DNA of 53,537 bases from positions 1 through 53,537 of the forward strand of contig CALJJQ010000120.1 in the NCBI GenBank assembly GCA_937973965.1, written 5' to 3'. The notes below the pieces were generated by a model that had not been told where the DNA came from, ran no database searches, and saw only the letters and a program-made list of their open reading frames with translations. The number at the start of each line of letters is the position of its first letter. The first letter of the stretch is position 1. Of this stretch, positions 43,943 through 53,069 are shown piece after piece. A program made the position numbers and the translations under genes. This DNA comes from an uncultured Calothrix sp. GTDB taxonomy: Bacteria > Cyanobacteriota > Cyanobacteriia > Cyanobacteriales > Nostocaceae.

Positions 43943-44905
43943 ATGCAGGTTTCTATTATTATTGCTAACTACAATTATGCACGTTATTTAAACGCAGCTG
44001 TAACTTCCGTGTTAGAGCAAAGTTATCAAAATTTCGAGATTGTGATTGTAGATGATGGTTCTACAGATAACAGTCGCGAGGTGATTGAGAACATCCAAAA
44101 ACAATATCCCGACCGAGTTCGGACGATTTTTCAAGCAAATCAAGGACAAGGAGGAGCATTTAATACCGGGTTTGCAGTTTCCAGTGGGGAAATAATTGCT
44201 TTTCTCGATGCAGATGATGTGTGGAAACCAAACAAATTAGAGCGGATTGTTCAGGAGTTTAGCGACTCAAAAGTTGTTGGGGTGATGCATCAATTAGAGA
44301 ACATTGATGCTGATGGTGATCAATTAGAGACTTCCCCACCCTTAACTTTACCGAATAATTTGGCTGAATTAATTATTAAAACTGGCAATGCTTGGTTTTT
44401 TCCGCCCACATCAGCACTTTCCTACCGTCGTCATGCACTTTCCCAGGTCTTTCCGGTTGACGCGGTTAAATGGCGTACCTGCGTAGATGGATGTATTATT
44501 TACTGTACATCTTTCCTCGGCGAAATCAAAACCTTACCAGATTTTCTCGGTGGTTATCGCATTCATGGCGCAAACAATCATATTACGACCCAAGACCCAT
44601 CCGTGAATCAAGCACGGGACTTAGCGGGAATTGAAATGACTAATGGGTATATTAATCAATTTCTCGAGAAAATCAATGATCCACGACGGGTAAGCCTAGG
44701 TAATAATCTGCAATATCAAAGAACTAAATATTATTATGAGGGAGTTTTTTCCTGGTTCAAGACATGGGAAATTGTGCAGATAATTTGGCGGTGGCCCCTA
44801 TATTCTCCATCGGAAAAATTGTTTTTCTCCCTGCGCTTTCTACTTAAAAGTAGCAAAATGTTGAAGCTGTTTCCCCAGAAAAGCTCAGAAGTCGCTAGTA
44901 GTTAG
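43943..44905 (+). CDS. Glycosyltransferase family 2
   Basis: 320 residues. It has a GT-A fold: VSIIIANYNYARYLNAAVTSVLEQSYQNFEIVIVDDGSTDNS at the N-terminus and the metal-binding DADD in FLDADDVWKPNK. The C-terminal third is basic and amphipathic (FLLKSSKMLKLFPQKS) and may touch the membrane. It adds one sugar residue with inversion, using a nucleotide-sugar donor; the specificity is unknown. It is the first gene of a series of glycosyltransferases after hepA, in the position held by glycosyltransferases in the Anabaena island. Confidence 0.92.
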   Translation: MQVSIIIANYNYARYLNAAVTSVLEQSYQNFEIVIVDDGSTDNSREVIENIQKQYPDRVRTIFQANQGQGGAFNTGFAVSSGEIIAFLDADDVWKPNKLERIVQEFSDSKVVGVMHQLENIDADGDQLETSPPLTLPNNLAELIIKTGNAWFFPPTSALSYRRHALSQVFPVDAVKWRTCVDGCIIYCTSFLGEIKTLPDFLGGYRIHGANNHITTQDPSVNQARDLAGIEMTNGYINQFLEKINDPRRVSLGNNLQYQRTKYYYEGVFSWFKTWEIVQIIWRWPLYSPSEKLFFSLRFLLKSSKMLKLFPQKSSEVASS

Positions 44906-45104
44906 GGATAGAATTTTAGCTATGTTCACTAGTTTTGAAATACTAGTGAATCAACGATGTTTTTTATCTGTGGCTAGCAATTTCAAAACATTTCTACTTC
45001 CCATACATAGCTCCTTGGTTTCTATCAATGCCTATCCACAGTAGTTCTAACTTGCAAATTAACACCATATCCTCCATATTTTCAATTTGAAGCGAATTTC
45101 TTTT

Positions 45105-46154
45105 ATGAAGCAAGTAAGTGTGTTCTCCTCCCAAATTCAGCCAGTCCCATCTACCATTCAGCGTCCACTCTGGTCAGTCATGATTCCCACTTACAATTGT
45201 GCAGAGTATCTGGCTGAAACCCTAACAAGTGTACTTAAGCAAGCACCTGGACCAGAGGTAATGCAAATAGTTGTGGTGGACAACTGTTCCACAGACAATA
45301 CGGAAGCAGTGGTGCGGGAGATTGGTCAGGGTCGGGTTGAATACTTTTGTCAGTCAGAAAATGTGGGAAGTTTGCGAAATTTTCAAACTTGTCTAGACAT
45401 GGCACATGGTGAATTAGTTCACATGCTTCATAGTGATGACTGTGTGTGCGACGGTTTTTATGAAAAAATGGCCCGTCCTTTTTTAGAAAATCCGGAATTA
45501 GGAGCAGCCTTCTGTCGCTTTTTCTATATTAATTTCCAGGGAGAAAATGAAGGTATATCTGATTTAGAAATTCCGGAAAGTGGAATTTTGCCAGAAAGTT
45601 GGTTAGAACGGATTGCCACGGTTTGTGCAATTTCTGTTCCTTCACTAGCTGTCGTCCGTCGCAGTGTTTACGAAAATCTTGGTGGGTGGGATACTCGCTG
45701 TGGTTTAAGTGGAGACTGGGAAATGTGGGTGCGGATTTTTAAGTATTACCCAGTTTGGTTTGAAACAGAACCATTAGCAATGTGGCGTAGACATTCTAGC
45801 TCTACCAATGCAACCAGCGCTAAAAGTCCTGCTTTTATTGAAGATAACTACCAAACCGTTGAGCTTATTCTTTCCTACTTACCCGAACCGATGCGTCGTC
45901 GAGTGGGGAGGATTATTAAGCGTAACACCGCATTCCTCGCTTTGGGTTCAGCCAAGTCTGCTTTTTGTAAAGGTGATTCTAAACAAGCTTTGGATTTAAT
46001 CAAAAAAGCTTTAAAGTATAGGTTTTCACTTTTAATTATTCTGTTAAGTAGTCGGATGATTTGGCAACAGACATTGGGTAATTTGTATAATTATTCCGTC
46101 AAGAAAAATCTCCCTACTTTATCCGTTCAATCCACCCAGTTGATTCAAAGATGA
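45105..46154 (+). CDS. Glycosyltransferase family 2
   Basis: 349 residues from ATG 45105 (an in-frame TTG at 45087 is less likely). The GT-A signature is WSVMIPTYNCAEYLAETLTSVLKQ with VVVDNCSTDNTEAVV; the DxD-like site is HSDDCV. A WEMWVRIFKYYPVWFETEPLAMWRRH block is typical of the acceptor side of GT2 enzymes. It follows the previous GT2 by 199 bp. Donor and acceptor are unknown. Confidence 0.9.
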   Translation: MKQVSVFSSQIQPVPSTIQRPLWSVMIPTYNCAEYLAETLTSVLKQAPGPEVMQIVVVDNCSTDNTEAVVREIGQGRVEYFCQSENVGSLRNFQTCLDMAHGELVHMLHSDDCVCDGFYEKMARPFLENPELGAAFCRFFYINFQGENEGISDLEIPESGILPESWLERIATVCAISVPSLAVVRRSVYENLGGWDTRCGLSGDWEMWVRIFKYYPVWFETEPLAMWRRHSSSTNATSAKSPAFIEDNYQTVELILSYLPEPMRRRVGRIIKRNTAFLALGSAKSAFCKGDSKQALDLIKKALKYRFSLLIILLSSRMIWQQTLGNLYNYSVKKNLPTLSVQSTQLIQR

Positions 46155-46328
46155 AATCGGCATTATTGCCGTTTTCCTGGCTATTCTTCATCTAAATTTT
46201 GTATATGTAAAACTATTGTTTAGGTAAATACTAGCAAGCAGTTAATCATCGCAAATGGACATAAACTAATAAGCAGCGTCAGCGAATCGAAACGCGAATT
46301 TTCATGAAGTCAGAGGTTGTATCTGGAT

Positions 46329-47309
46329 ATGGCAATATCTACTGATGAACAAAATAACCTACCCCTGGTAAGTGTGATTACACCTACATACAACCGTCCT
46401 CATTACTTAAAAGAAGCATTAGTCAGTGCATTAGGACAAACTTACTCCAATATCGAAATCATTGTTTCTGATAATTGTAGTCCGGAAGATCCGCGATCGC
46501 TGATTGAGTCATTTGCAGATGAGAGAATCCGGTTTTTCCGTAATTCAGCGAATCTGGGAATGTTCACTAACACCATGAATGCTTTGAAAATGGCACAGGG
46601 TAAGTATGTGGCTTTTCTGTTGGATGATGATTTATGGGAGCCGGATTTTTTAGAAAAGTTAATTCCTCCCTTGGAAAAAAATCCGGATTTAGCCTTAGCC
46701 TTTTGTGACCATTACGTAATTGATGCTGATAGTCGGATTGATGAGGAAAAAACCCGTGAGTATTCCCGGAGGTATAAACGCGCAGACCTGCAAGAAGGGA
46801 TATATCAACCATTTTATGAATTAGCTCTGGTGCAGCGTGCGGTATCTTCTGCAACTGCAGCGGTGATGCGGCGGGAATTAATCGGCCCGGAAAGCATACC
46901 TCCGGAAGTCGGTGGTTCTTGGGATATCTATTTGAATTATTTATGTTGTCGGACTGGAATGGGTGCTTATTTTTACCCAGGGAAGCTGACGCGCTATCGG
47001 GATCACGAGCAAACCGATACCAATCAGAGTGGTACTCGTAACTATCAGGCAAAAATTCGTAAAGCCCAAGCAGATATGTTCTGTTATGGGGTATTTATGG
47101 ATGATGAGCGTTTGTCGGCTTATAAAGCCTACTTTCAAAAACAATGCGGATTTGTGAGTACCAGCTTAGGAATAGGATTGATGCGATCGCAACAGTTGAT
47201 GGATGCTCGTAGTTGTTTGTGGAAGTCACTCCATCAACAGTTTAGTTTACGGACTGCTGCGGCTTTGTTCCTCAGTTTTGTACCCGCGAAAATCGCTGCT
47301 AGGTTTTGA
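46329..47309 (+). CDS. Glycosyltransferase family 2
   Basis: 326 residues from ATG 46329 (TTG 46317 rejected). It opens PLVSVITPTYNRPHYLKEALVSALGQTYSNIEIIVSDNCSPED; the DxD-like site is LLDDDLWEPDF, and YRDHEQTDTNQSG lies near the C-terminal acceptor region. The family is the same as the neighbours but the sequence is clearly different, suggesting a separate linkage in the repeat unit. Confidence 0.9.
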   Translation: MAISTDEQNNLPLVSVITPTYNRPHYLKEALVSALGQTYSNIEIIVSDNCSPEDPRSLIESFADERIRFFRNSANLGMFTNTMNALKMAQGKYVAFLLDDDLWEPDFLEKLIPPLEKNPDLALAFCDHYVIDADSRIDEEKTREYSRRYKRADLQEGIYQPFYELALVQRAVSSATAAVMRRELIGPESIPPEVGGSWDIYLNYLCCRTGMGAYFYPGKLTRYRDHEQTDTNQSGTRNYQAKIRKAQADMFCYGVFMDDERLSAYKAYFQKQCGFVSTSLGIGLMRSQQLMDARSCLWKSLHQQFSLRTAAALFLSFVPAKIAARF

Positions 47310-47439
47310 AATGGTATTAAGAATAACTCAGTTTTGGTAATAGTTTTCTCCCAGTTATAGATACCTCAATTTGCTTAAGTATTTTCTAAATTTTGTTTGT
47401 CATTTTTATCACCACTAATTTAATTCAGGTAAAACATAA

Positions 47440-48324
47440 ATGCGTATCTCCGCTTGTATTACAACCCGTAACCGTCCTCAACAATTACAAGCTTGTTTGC
47501 AAGCACTGGCAAATACGGAATTGAAACCCGACCACGTGGTGGTTTCTGATGATTCACCGGATGTGGAGATGCAGCAACAAAATCAAAATATTGTTACATC
47601 TTATTATCCGGGAGCGAAATATATTCTCGGACCACGTACCGGAGTCTGTGGAAATCGCAATAATGCGGTTAACTCCATTCCCAGTTCCGAAACCGATTTA
47701 GTCGCCTTTCTGGATGATGATATTTGTGTGGAAGCTGATTTTTTTGTGAAAGCAATTGATCGCTACAAACAAATGTCTCCCGAACAGCAAAAGTTGACCA
47801 TTATCTCCGGAGTTAGTCGCACTCCCCAGGGAGAAGAAATGGTATCAGGAAAGCTCACCTTTCGAGGTTATTTTGCCACCACCGATACCATACCGGAAAC
47901 CGTAGCCATTCATGCTACCCTGTTTCCCCGGCACTTGTTTGACCAAGAGCAGTGGGATGAGAATATTTTCTTTGGTTACGAAGATGCAGAATTATGTTTA
48001 CGAGCTTTACGTCGTGGTTACAAAATTATCCATTGTCCGGAACTTTTAGTCATGCATATCGCTCCTGGTTCCCAGAGTAGTATGCGGTTTGCAGATATTG
48101 GCAACCTCAGTAATTACGAAATCTCCATTGAAGCAGCCCGTTTATATGTAGGCATCAAGCGCTACAAAGATTTATTCCCCAATCCCCTGAAATTGGTATT
48201 ATTTGTAGCTTTATTTTTTATCCACATGACAGTTTATCTGTTTAAACGTCGAGCCTTACCAGCTTTCCCAGAAATCCTGCGTCGCTCGAAAATTCAAAGA
48301 TTATGGCAGACTGCTAATATTTAA
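47440..48324 (+). CDS. Glycosyltransferase family 2 with C-terminal membrane segment
   Basis: 294 residues. The N-terminus is RISACITTRNRPQQLQACLQAL with VVVSDDSPD; metal site LDDDICVEADF. An FGYEDAELCLRALRRGYKIIHCP block marks the acceptor-side subdomain, where ED is the likely catalytic base region. A hydrophobic helix (KLVLFVALFFIHMTVYLF, about 247-264) near the end could anchor it. It should act at the inner membrane on the lipid-linked chain. Confidence 0.9.
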   Translation: MRISACITTRNRPQQLQACLQALANTELKPDHVVVSDDSPDVEMQQQNQNIVTSYYPGAKYILGPRTGVCGNRNNAVNSIPSSETDLVAFLDDDICVEADFFVKAIDRYKQMSPEQQKLTIISGVSRTPQGEEMVSGKLTFRGYFATTDTIPETVAIHATLFPRHLFDQEQWDENIFFGYEDAELCLRALRRGYKIIHCPELLVMHIAPGSQSSMRFADIGNLSNYEISIEAARLYVGIKRYKDLFPNPLKLVLFVALFFIHMTVYLFKRRALPAFPEILRRSKIQRLWQTANI

Positions 48325-48523
48325 ATGTTCGATTCAATGCGCGATCGCATCAGGGAAAAGGACAAGAGAACAAGGAAAAAACCCCTCTGACTCTTGTCTT
48401 CAAAAACACATTTATCCGGAAAATACTTGTGGAATCGGTTTCAATGATTCTTATTTAAAAAGTATTGGTGGCTGCTGCGTTAAATTTATCTAAATATACT
48501 GCCAATTATTATCTCTAATCACC

Positions 48524-49720
48524 ATGATTAAATTATGTATAGTCACACCCTACGTAATAAAAGGGGATGGACAGGGTAGAGCCAATTACGAAATTGTCTG
48601 GGAAGCTCTCCGACGGGGTTACGAAGTCACCCTAGTTGCACGTAAAGTTGCCGAAGACCTACAAGCTTCACCACAGATTCGGTGGGTCAATTTCCCCGTG
48701 GAGCAATATCCTACCGCCCTAATTAAAGAAATGATTTTTTCCCTGCGCAGCGCCAATTGGTTACGAAAGCACCGCCAGGAATTTGACATAGTACAGGTTT
48801 ACGGAGCTGTCACCTCCGCCCCTTCAGATATTAATACTTCCCAATTTGTTCATACAGCGTGGCGACGTTCCCCCGTCCACACAGCTAAAATCCACCGCAA
48901 TCTCTACGGACTTTATCACTGGTTATACAGCGCCTTAAATGCAGGATGGGAAAAAACCGCTTTTCAAGGGACAAAAATCGCTGTTGCCGTCTCCGAAAAA
49001 ATTAAACAGGAACTGGTCAATGATTTAGGTCTTTCCCCCAATAATATCCGCGTCATCCATAATGGGGTCGATATAGACGAATTTGTCCCCGGAAATCTTG
49101 ATCCCCAAGACTTGGGATTACCTACCGACAAATGTTTAGCCTTGTTCGCTGGGGATATTCGTACCAACCGTAAAAACCTGGACACGGTTTTACGTGCCCT
49201 CGTCAAAGTGCCCGATTTACACCTAGTAGTAGTGGGAAATACGGAAGGTAGCCCCTACCCCCAAATGGCAGCTAAACTAAATATTGCTGACCGGGTTCAT
49301 TTTACCGGCTTCCGGCGTGACATAGCCAAAATCATGCAAGCCGTTGACTTTTTCGTCTTCCCTTCCCGCTACGAAGCCTGCACCCTGGTTCTATTGGAAG
49401 CAATGGCATCGGGATTACCCGTAATTAGTGCCACATCCGCCGGGGGAGCAGAACTTGTCACCCCAGAAAGCGGGTTTGTTCTCGAAAATTCCGATGATGT
49501 GGAAGGGTTAGCCCAAGCATTGAGTCAATTAGCAAGCGATCGCGTTTTGCGAGAAAATATGGGTAAAGCAGCCCGTCAAGTGGCCGAACAAAATACCTGG
49601 GTCAGCAAAGCCCAAGCCTATGTGGATTTATTTGAGGAATTTGTGAACAATGCGCGTCACCGTCATAGTCCCGACCTATCGTCGTCCCCAAGACCTGAAA
49701 CGTTGTTTGGCGGCGCTTAA
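48524..49720 (+). CDS. Glycosyltransferase family 4
   Basis: 398 residues, GT-B fold. N-terminal: KLCIVTPYVIKGDGQGRANYEIVWEALRRG. C-terminal site: LFAGDIRTNRKNLDTVLRAL, VVVGNTEGSPYPQMAAKL, RVHFTGFRRDIAKIMQAVDFFVFPSRYEACTLVLLEAMASGLPVI (the E-x7-E pair is Glu in RYEA and in LLEA). The last 23 residues (from NARHRHSPDL) are encoded in a 71-bp overlap with the next gene and look non-native, suggesting that an earlier stop has been lost. Confidence 0.9.
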   Translation: MIKLCIVTPYVIKGDGQGRANYEIVWEALRRGYEVTLVARKVAEDLQASPQIRWVNFPVEQYPTALIKEMIFSLRSANWLRKHRQEFDIVQVYGAVTSAPSDINTSQFVHTAWRRSPVHTAKIHRNLYGLYHWLYSALNAGWEKTAFQGTKIAVAVSEKIKQELVNDLGLSPNNIRVIHNGVDIDEFVPGNLDPQDLGLPTDKCLALFAGDIRTNRKNLDTVLRALVKVPDLHLVVVGNTEGSPYPQMAAKLNIADRVHFTGFRRDIAKIMQAVDFFVFPSRYEACTLVLLEAMASGLPVISATSAGGAELVTPESGFVLENSDDVEGLAQALSQLASDRVLRENMGKAARQVAEQNTWVSKAQAYVDLFEEFVNNARHRHSPDLSSSPRPETLFGGA

Positions 49721-50624
49721 AGCCCAGACTCGACCCGTCGATCAGGTGATTGTGACGGTGCGTGATACCGATACCCAAACCTGGACTTTTTTAGATACCT
49801 GGGAACGGGAATCCTTACCACTACAAACGATTCAGGTTTGTGTCCCCGGAGTAGTGGCTGCCATGAATGCCGGATTAAGCATTGCCACTGGCGATATTAT
49901 CGCCTTTACCGATGATGATGCAGCCCCCCGTCCCCAATGGCTGGAACAGATTGTCACCTATTTTCAAAGTGATGAGCAAATAGGAGCCGTCGGAGGTCGG
50001 GATTGGCAATGGGTGGGAGACCAAATCAAAGAACCCGGTGAACGGGAAATCGTTGGTGTCATCCAATGGTTTGGCCGACCAATTGGCAACCACCACCTGG
50101 CTGTCGGTCAACCACGAGAAGTGGATGTCCTCAAGGGTGTGAATATGAGTTTTCGCCGTACCGCCATCCAAGATATGCATTTTGACACCCGGATGCGGGG
50201 TAGTGGGGCACAGGTACACTTTGAACTGGCCTTTAATTTGGCTTTACGACGAGCTGGCTGGAAAATTATCTTTGACCCAGCCGTTGCCGTAGACCATTAT
50301 CCAGCCCAACGCTTTGATGAAGACCAACGGGACAACTTTAATGACCTGGCTTGGACTAACGCTGTCCATAACGAAACCCTAGCCCTACTCGAACATTTTT
50401 CCACCTGGCAAAGACTAGTATTTCTGACTTGGGCTATGTTGATTGGCACTCGCGAAGCATTTGGTATAGTCCAATACCTGCGGTTACTACCCAGTGAAGG
50501 CGCGATTGCCCAACGTAAATGGTTGGCTTCGGTCAAGGGACGTTGGCAAGGACTACAAACCTGGTTCGCATCTGGTCAAACTCCTTCCTTCCCCCAGCCA
50601 GTTAATCCAGAATCGAAAGTTTAG
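49650..50624 (+). CDS. Glycosyltransferase family 2
   Basis: 324 residues from ATG 49650, which lies inside the end of the previous gene in another frame. The start is fixed by the universal GT2 opening MRVTVIVPTYRRPQDLKRCLAALKAQTRPVDQVIV, leaving no room for a later start. Metal site FTDDDAAPRP, followed by AVGGRDW and KGVNMSFRRTAIQDMHFD. The 71-bp overlap suggests translational coupling with the GT4. Confidence 0.92.
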   Translation: MRVTVIVPTYRRPQDLKRCLAALKAQTRPVDQVIVTVRDTDTQTWTFLDTWERESLPLQTIQVCVPGVVAAMNAGLSIATGDIIAFTDDDAAPRPQWLEQIVTYFQSDEQIGAVGGRDWQWVGDQIKEPGEREIVGVIQWFGRPIGNHHLAVGQPREVDVLKGVNMSFRRTAIQDMHFDTRMRGSGAQVHFELAFNLALRRAGWKIIFDPAVAVDHYPAQRFDEDQRDNFNDLAWTNAVHNETLALLEHFSTWQRLVFLTWAMLIGTREAFGIVQYLRLLPSEGAIAQRKWLASVKGRWQGLQTWFASGQTPSFPQPVNPESKV

Positions 50625-50644
50625 CAGCCAATATTTAGCAGCCA

Positions 50645-52129
50645 ATGGTTTACAAATCAGAAATTTCCCCCACCTCCACCTTTGAGGAGGAAAATCTGGA
50701 AAAGCAGCCAGTTCTCGCTTGGTTAGTAATTGGGGCGCTCATCCTGTTTTCAATTGCTGGTATCGCCAGTGGTGCGGGTAGTCTTTTCCGTCCGGGTTAT
50801 GTCGTACTATCCTTTGCGGTCGGTGCTTTTTTGTACCTCCGCTATCCCATCATGTACATCGGTTTTGCCTGGTGGTCGTGGTTTGTAACACCCCTAGTAT
50901 CACGGATGATTGATTTACGGGCTGGATTTGATGACACTCGGTTTATCCTAGTTGCTCCCTTTGCGGTTAGTCTCATTACCCTGCATGGTTGTATCAAATA
51001 CCTGCCCCGTGCCTACCGAGAAGGTGGTTTGCCCTTTGTCTTGGGGCTTCTAGGTTTGTTTTACGGCTTTTTGGTTGGTTTAGTTCATACATCACCCGTG
51101 AACGCTGTCCGTTCCCTCCTCGACTGGTTAACACCAGTCAGTTTTAGTTTGTATTTATTTATTAATTGGCGTAATTACCCTAAATATCGCGACAACTTAC
51201 AACGGGTTTTCCTTTGGGCTGTATTTCTAACTGGTATTTACGGTGTCATTCAGTACCTAGTAGCTCCAGAGTGGGATCGATTTTGGTTAATTAGCACTAA
51301 ATTGAGTAGTATGGGGGAACCTGAACCCTTAAAAGTCCGGGTTTGGAGTACGATGGCATCTCCTGGACCCTTCGCGGTCATGATGATGTCGGGATTACTA
51401 CTTTTATTTAACACCCGTAGTCCCCTGGGAATTCCTGCTGCTGCTGCTGGCTATTTGTCATTTCTACTGTCGATGGTCCGGGTAATGTGGGGGTGCTGGC
51501 TACTTGCAGTCATCAGCATGTTCACATCCATCCGTCCGAAAATGCAAATGCGCTTGATTATTTCCGCTTTAATCATTGGGATTTGCGTAGTTCCTTTGAG
51601 TACAATGGAACCTTTTGGAGATGTAATTACTGACCGATTGGAATCCTTTACTAATCTGGAGAGGGATAATAGCGCTCAGGTGCGGCAAAAAATCTATGAA
51701 GATGGTTTAAATGCAGCTTTGACCAATGTTTTGGGGAGCGGGATTGGGAACACGTTTGTTTTCGATGAAAAGGAAAATAAATGGATTTCGATTGTGGTTG
51801 ACAGTGGTATCATCGACACATTTATCACCCTCGGTTGGCTAGGTGCGATTCCCTATGTTTCCGGATTATTATTGCTATTAATCAAAGTTTTGCAAATTGA
51901 AGAGATCCGCTTTGATCCGTTTATTGCCTCATCGCGAGCCATTGGTATTGGTTGTGTGTTGGGAATCCCCATTTTTACGATTATGATTGGTTTATCGGGA
52001 ATGTTTATGTGGGGTTTCCTGGCGATCGCTCTAGCTGGACAAAAATATTATCAGCAATATTACCAGCAATCCTATCAGGAATATTATCAGCAATATTACT
52101 TTCAACAGACCAGTCAAACACCAAAATAG
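50645..52129 (+). CDS. Wzy/O-antigen-ligase-like polysaccharide polymerase, membrane protein
   Basis: 494 residues. About 11-12 hydrophobic helices, with a large soluble loop near 330-390 (TNLERDNSAQVRQKIYEDGLNAALTNVLGSGIGNTFVFDE). This loop has the GxGxGxx pattern typical of O-antigen ligase/polymerase-like proteins. It likely polymerises the exported repeat units on the outer face of the membrane. The C-terminal 27 residues (468-494) are a Tyr/Gln repeat (YYQQYYQQSYQEYYQQYY), unusual for the family. It starts 20 bp after the GT2 gene and closes the HEP cluster. Confidence 0.85.
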   Translation: MVYKSEISPTSTFEEENLEKQPVLAWLVIGALILFSIAGIASGAGSLFRPGYVVLSFAVGAFLYLRYPIMYIGFAWWSWFVTPLVSRMIDLRAGFDDTRFILVAPFAVSLITLHGCIKYLPRAYREGGLPFVLGLLGLFYGFLVGLVHTSPVNAVRSLLDWLTPVSFSLYLFINWRNYPKYRDNLQRVFLWAVFLTGIYGVIQYLVAPEWDRFWLISTKLSSMGEPEPLKVRVWSTMASPGPFAVMMMSGLLLLFNTRSPLGIPAAAAGYLSFLLSMVRVMWGCWLLAVISMFTSIRPKMQMRLIISALIIGICVVPLSTMEPFGDVITDRLESFTNLERDNSAQVRQKIYEDGLNAALTNVLGSGIGNTFVFDEKENKWISIVVDSGIIDTFITLGWLGAIPYVSGLLLLLIKVLQIEEIRFDPFIASSRAIGIGCVLGIPIFTIMIGLSGMFMWGFLAIALAGQKYYQQYYQQSYQEYYQQYYFQQTSQTPK

Positions 52130-52171
52130 TTCATTATCTTGCTTGTAACAACAAGGCTGCACGCGAGAAGC

Positions 52172-52232
52172 AGATAATTGTGTTGACAATGAATACACGA
52201 GGTTTGTATATTCATTGTGTGGACAATTATCT
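52172..52232 (+). promoter_or_regulatory. Toxin-antitoxin promoter inside a 24-bp inverted repeat operator
   Basis: AGATAATTGTGTTGACAATG and the next four bases (52172-52195) are mirrored by TATTCATTGTGTGGACAATTATCT-type sequence at 52209-52232; arms match at about 19-20 of 24 positions across a 13-bp spacer. A -35 box TTGACA (52183-52188) and a -10 box TATATT (52207-52212, 18-bp spacing) lie within it. The antitoxin ATG is at 52259. This is the classical arrangement for autorepression by a ribbon-helix-helix antitoxin. Confidence 0.75.
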
Positions 52233-52258
52233 CTAAAGAATCAATAAAGAATAAATCA

Positions 52259-52546
52259 ATGCAACCAGATGAATTAAGCGATCGCAAACGGGATATAACT
52301 ATTAATATCCGTGCGCATCAAGCACAACGTGATTTAATTGACCGTGCAGCAGAAGCTCTCGGCAAAAATCGCTCTGATTTTATGTTAGAGAGTGCTTGCA
52401 GGGAAGCGCAAACAGTTTTACTCGATCGTCGGTTGTTTATCCTAGATGATGATAAATTTCAGCAGTTTTTAGAATTTCTTGATGCACCATCGTCAAATCA
52501 GGAGAATCTGAATAAATTGCTGAAAAGAAAAGCACCGTGGGATTAG
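52259..52546 (+). CDS. DUF1778 (TacA-type) antitoxin
   Basis: 95 residues from ATG 52259. It has a ribbon-helix-helix DNA-binding N-terminus: RDITINIRAHQAQRDLIDRAAEALGKNRSDFMLESACREAQTVL, as in the DUF1778 family, followed by a C-terminal tail (DDDKFQQFLEFLDAP) that in relatives wraps the toxin. It would neutralise the adjacent GNAT toxin and repress the operon through the inverted repeat at 52172-52232. The stop codon is followed after one base by the toxin start. Confidence 0.92.
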   Translation: MQPDELSDRKRDITINIRAHQAQRDLIDRAAEALGKNRSDFMLESACREAQTVLLDRRLFILDDDKFQQFLEFLDAPSSNQENLNKLLKRKAPWD

Positions 52547-52547
52547 G

Positions 52548-53069
52548 ATGGCAGAAGAACGGGAACCAACCATACAAGCACCTCAACCGATAAAAACAGA
52601 GCATTGTCTGGAAGACTTTAACTGTGGTAATTCGGAATTGAATGATTGGTTAAGGGAACGTGCGTTCAAAAACGAAGACTGTGGTGCTTCTCGAACTTAT
52701 GTTGTCACCGTCGGAAATAAAGTCATAGCTTATTATTGTTTGGCTAACGGAAGTGTTTTCCACTCCATTGCTACAGGTAAAGTCCGACGCAATATGCCCG
52801 ATCCAATTCCTGTTATGGTGATTGGACGACTGGCTGTAGATCAAAACTGGCAAGGTAGAGGAATCGGTTATGGACTGGTGCGAGATGCCGTGCTTCGCAC
52901 GCTTAATGCTGCGGAAATTGCTGGTATTAGGGCAATTTTAGTACATGCCTTAAATGAGAAAGCAAAGCAATTCTACGAAAAATGTGGCTTCGTTGCTTCA
53001 CCCACTGCGCCAATGATGCTGATGATTACAATCACCGATATAAAAGCAGCCCTTTCTGAGGAAATTTAA
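52548..53069 (+). CDS. GNAT-family acetyltransferase toxin (TacT-like)
   Basis: 173 residues. The GNAT fold has the acetyl-CoA loop QGRGIGYGLV (Q/RxxGxG/A) and a Tyr in KQFYEKCGFV near the position of the catalytic tyrosine. The order LEDFNCGNSELNDWLRERAFKNEDCGASRTYVV at the N-terminus is diagnostic of the group that acetylates the amino acid on charged tRNA and so blocks translation. It starts 1 bp after the antitoxin stop, so the pair is translationally coupled. It probably contributes to genome stability or stress responses; the specific tRNA target is unknown. Confidence 0.92.
   Translation: MAEEREPTIQAPQPIKTEHCLEDFNCGNSELNDWLRERAFKNEDCGASRTYVVTVGNKVIAYYCLANGSVFHSIATGKVRRNMPDPIPVMVIGRLAVDQNWQGRGIGYGLVRDAVLRTLNAAEIAGIRAILVHALNEKAKQFYEKCGFVASPTAPMMLMITITDIKAALSEEI

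Noticed and set aside
46567-47052. 161-codon antisense frame in a GT2 gene
   Set aside because: No domain and no start signal; the plus-strand GT2 has all family motifs.
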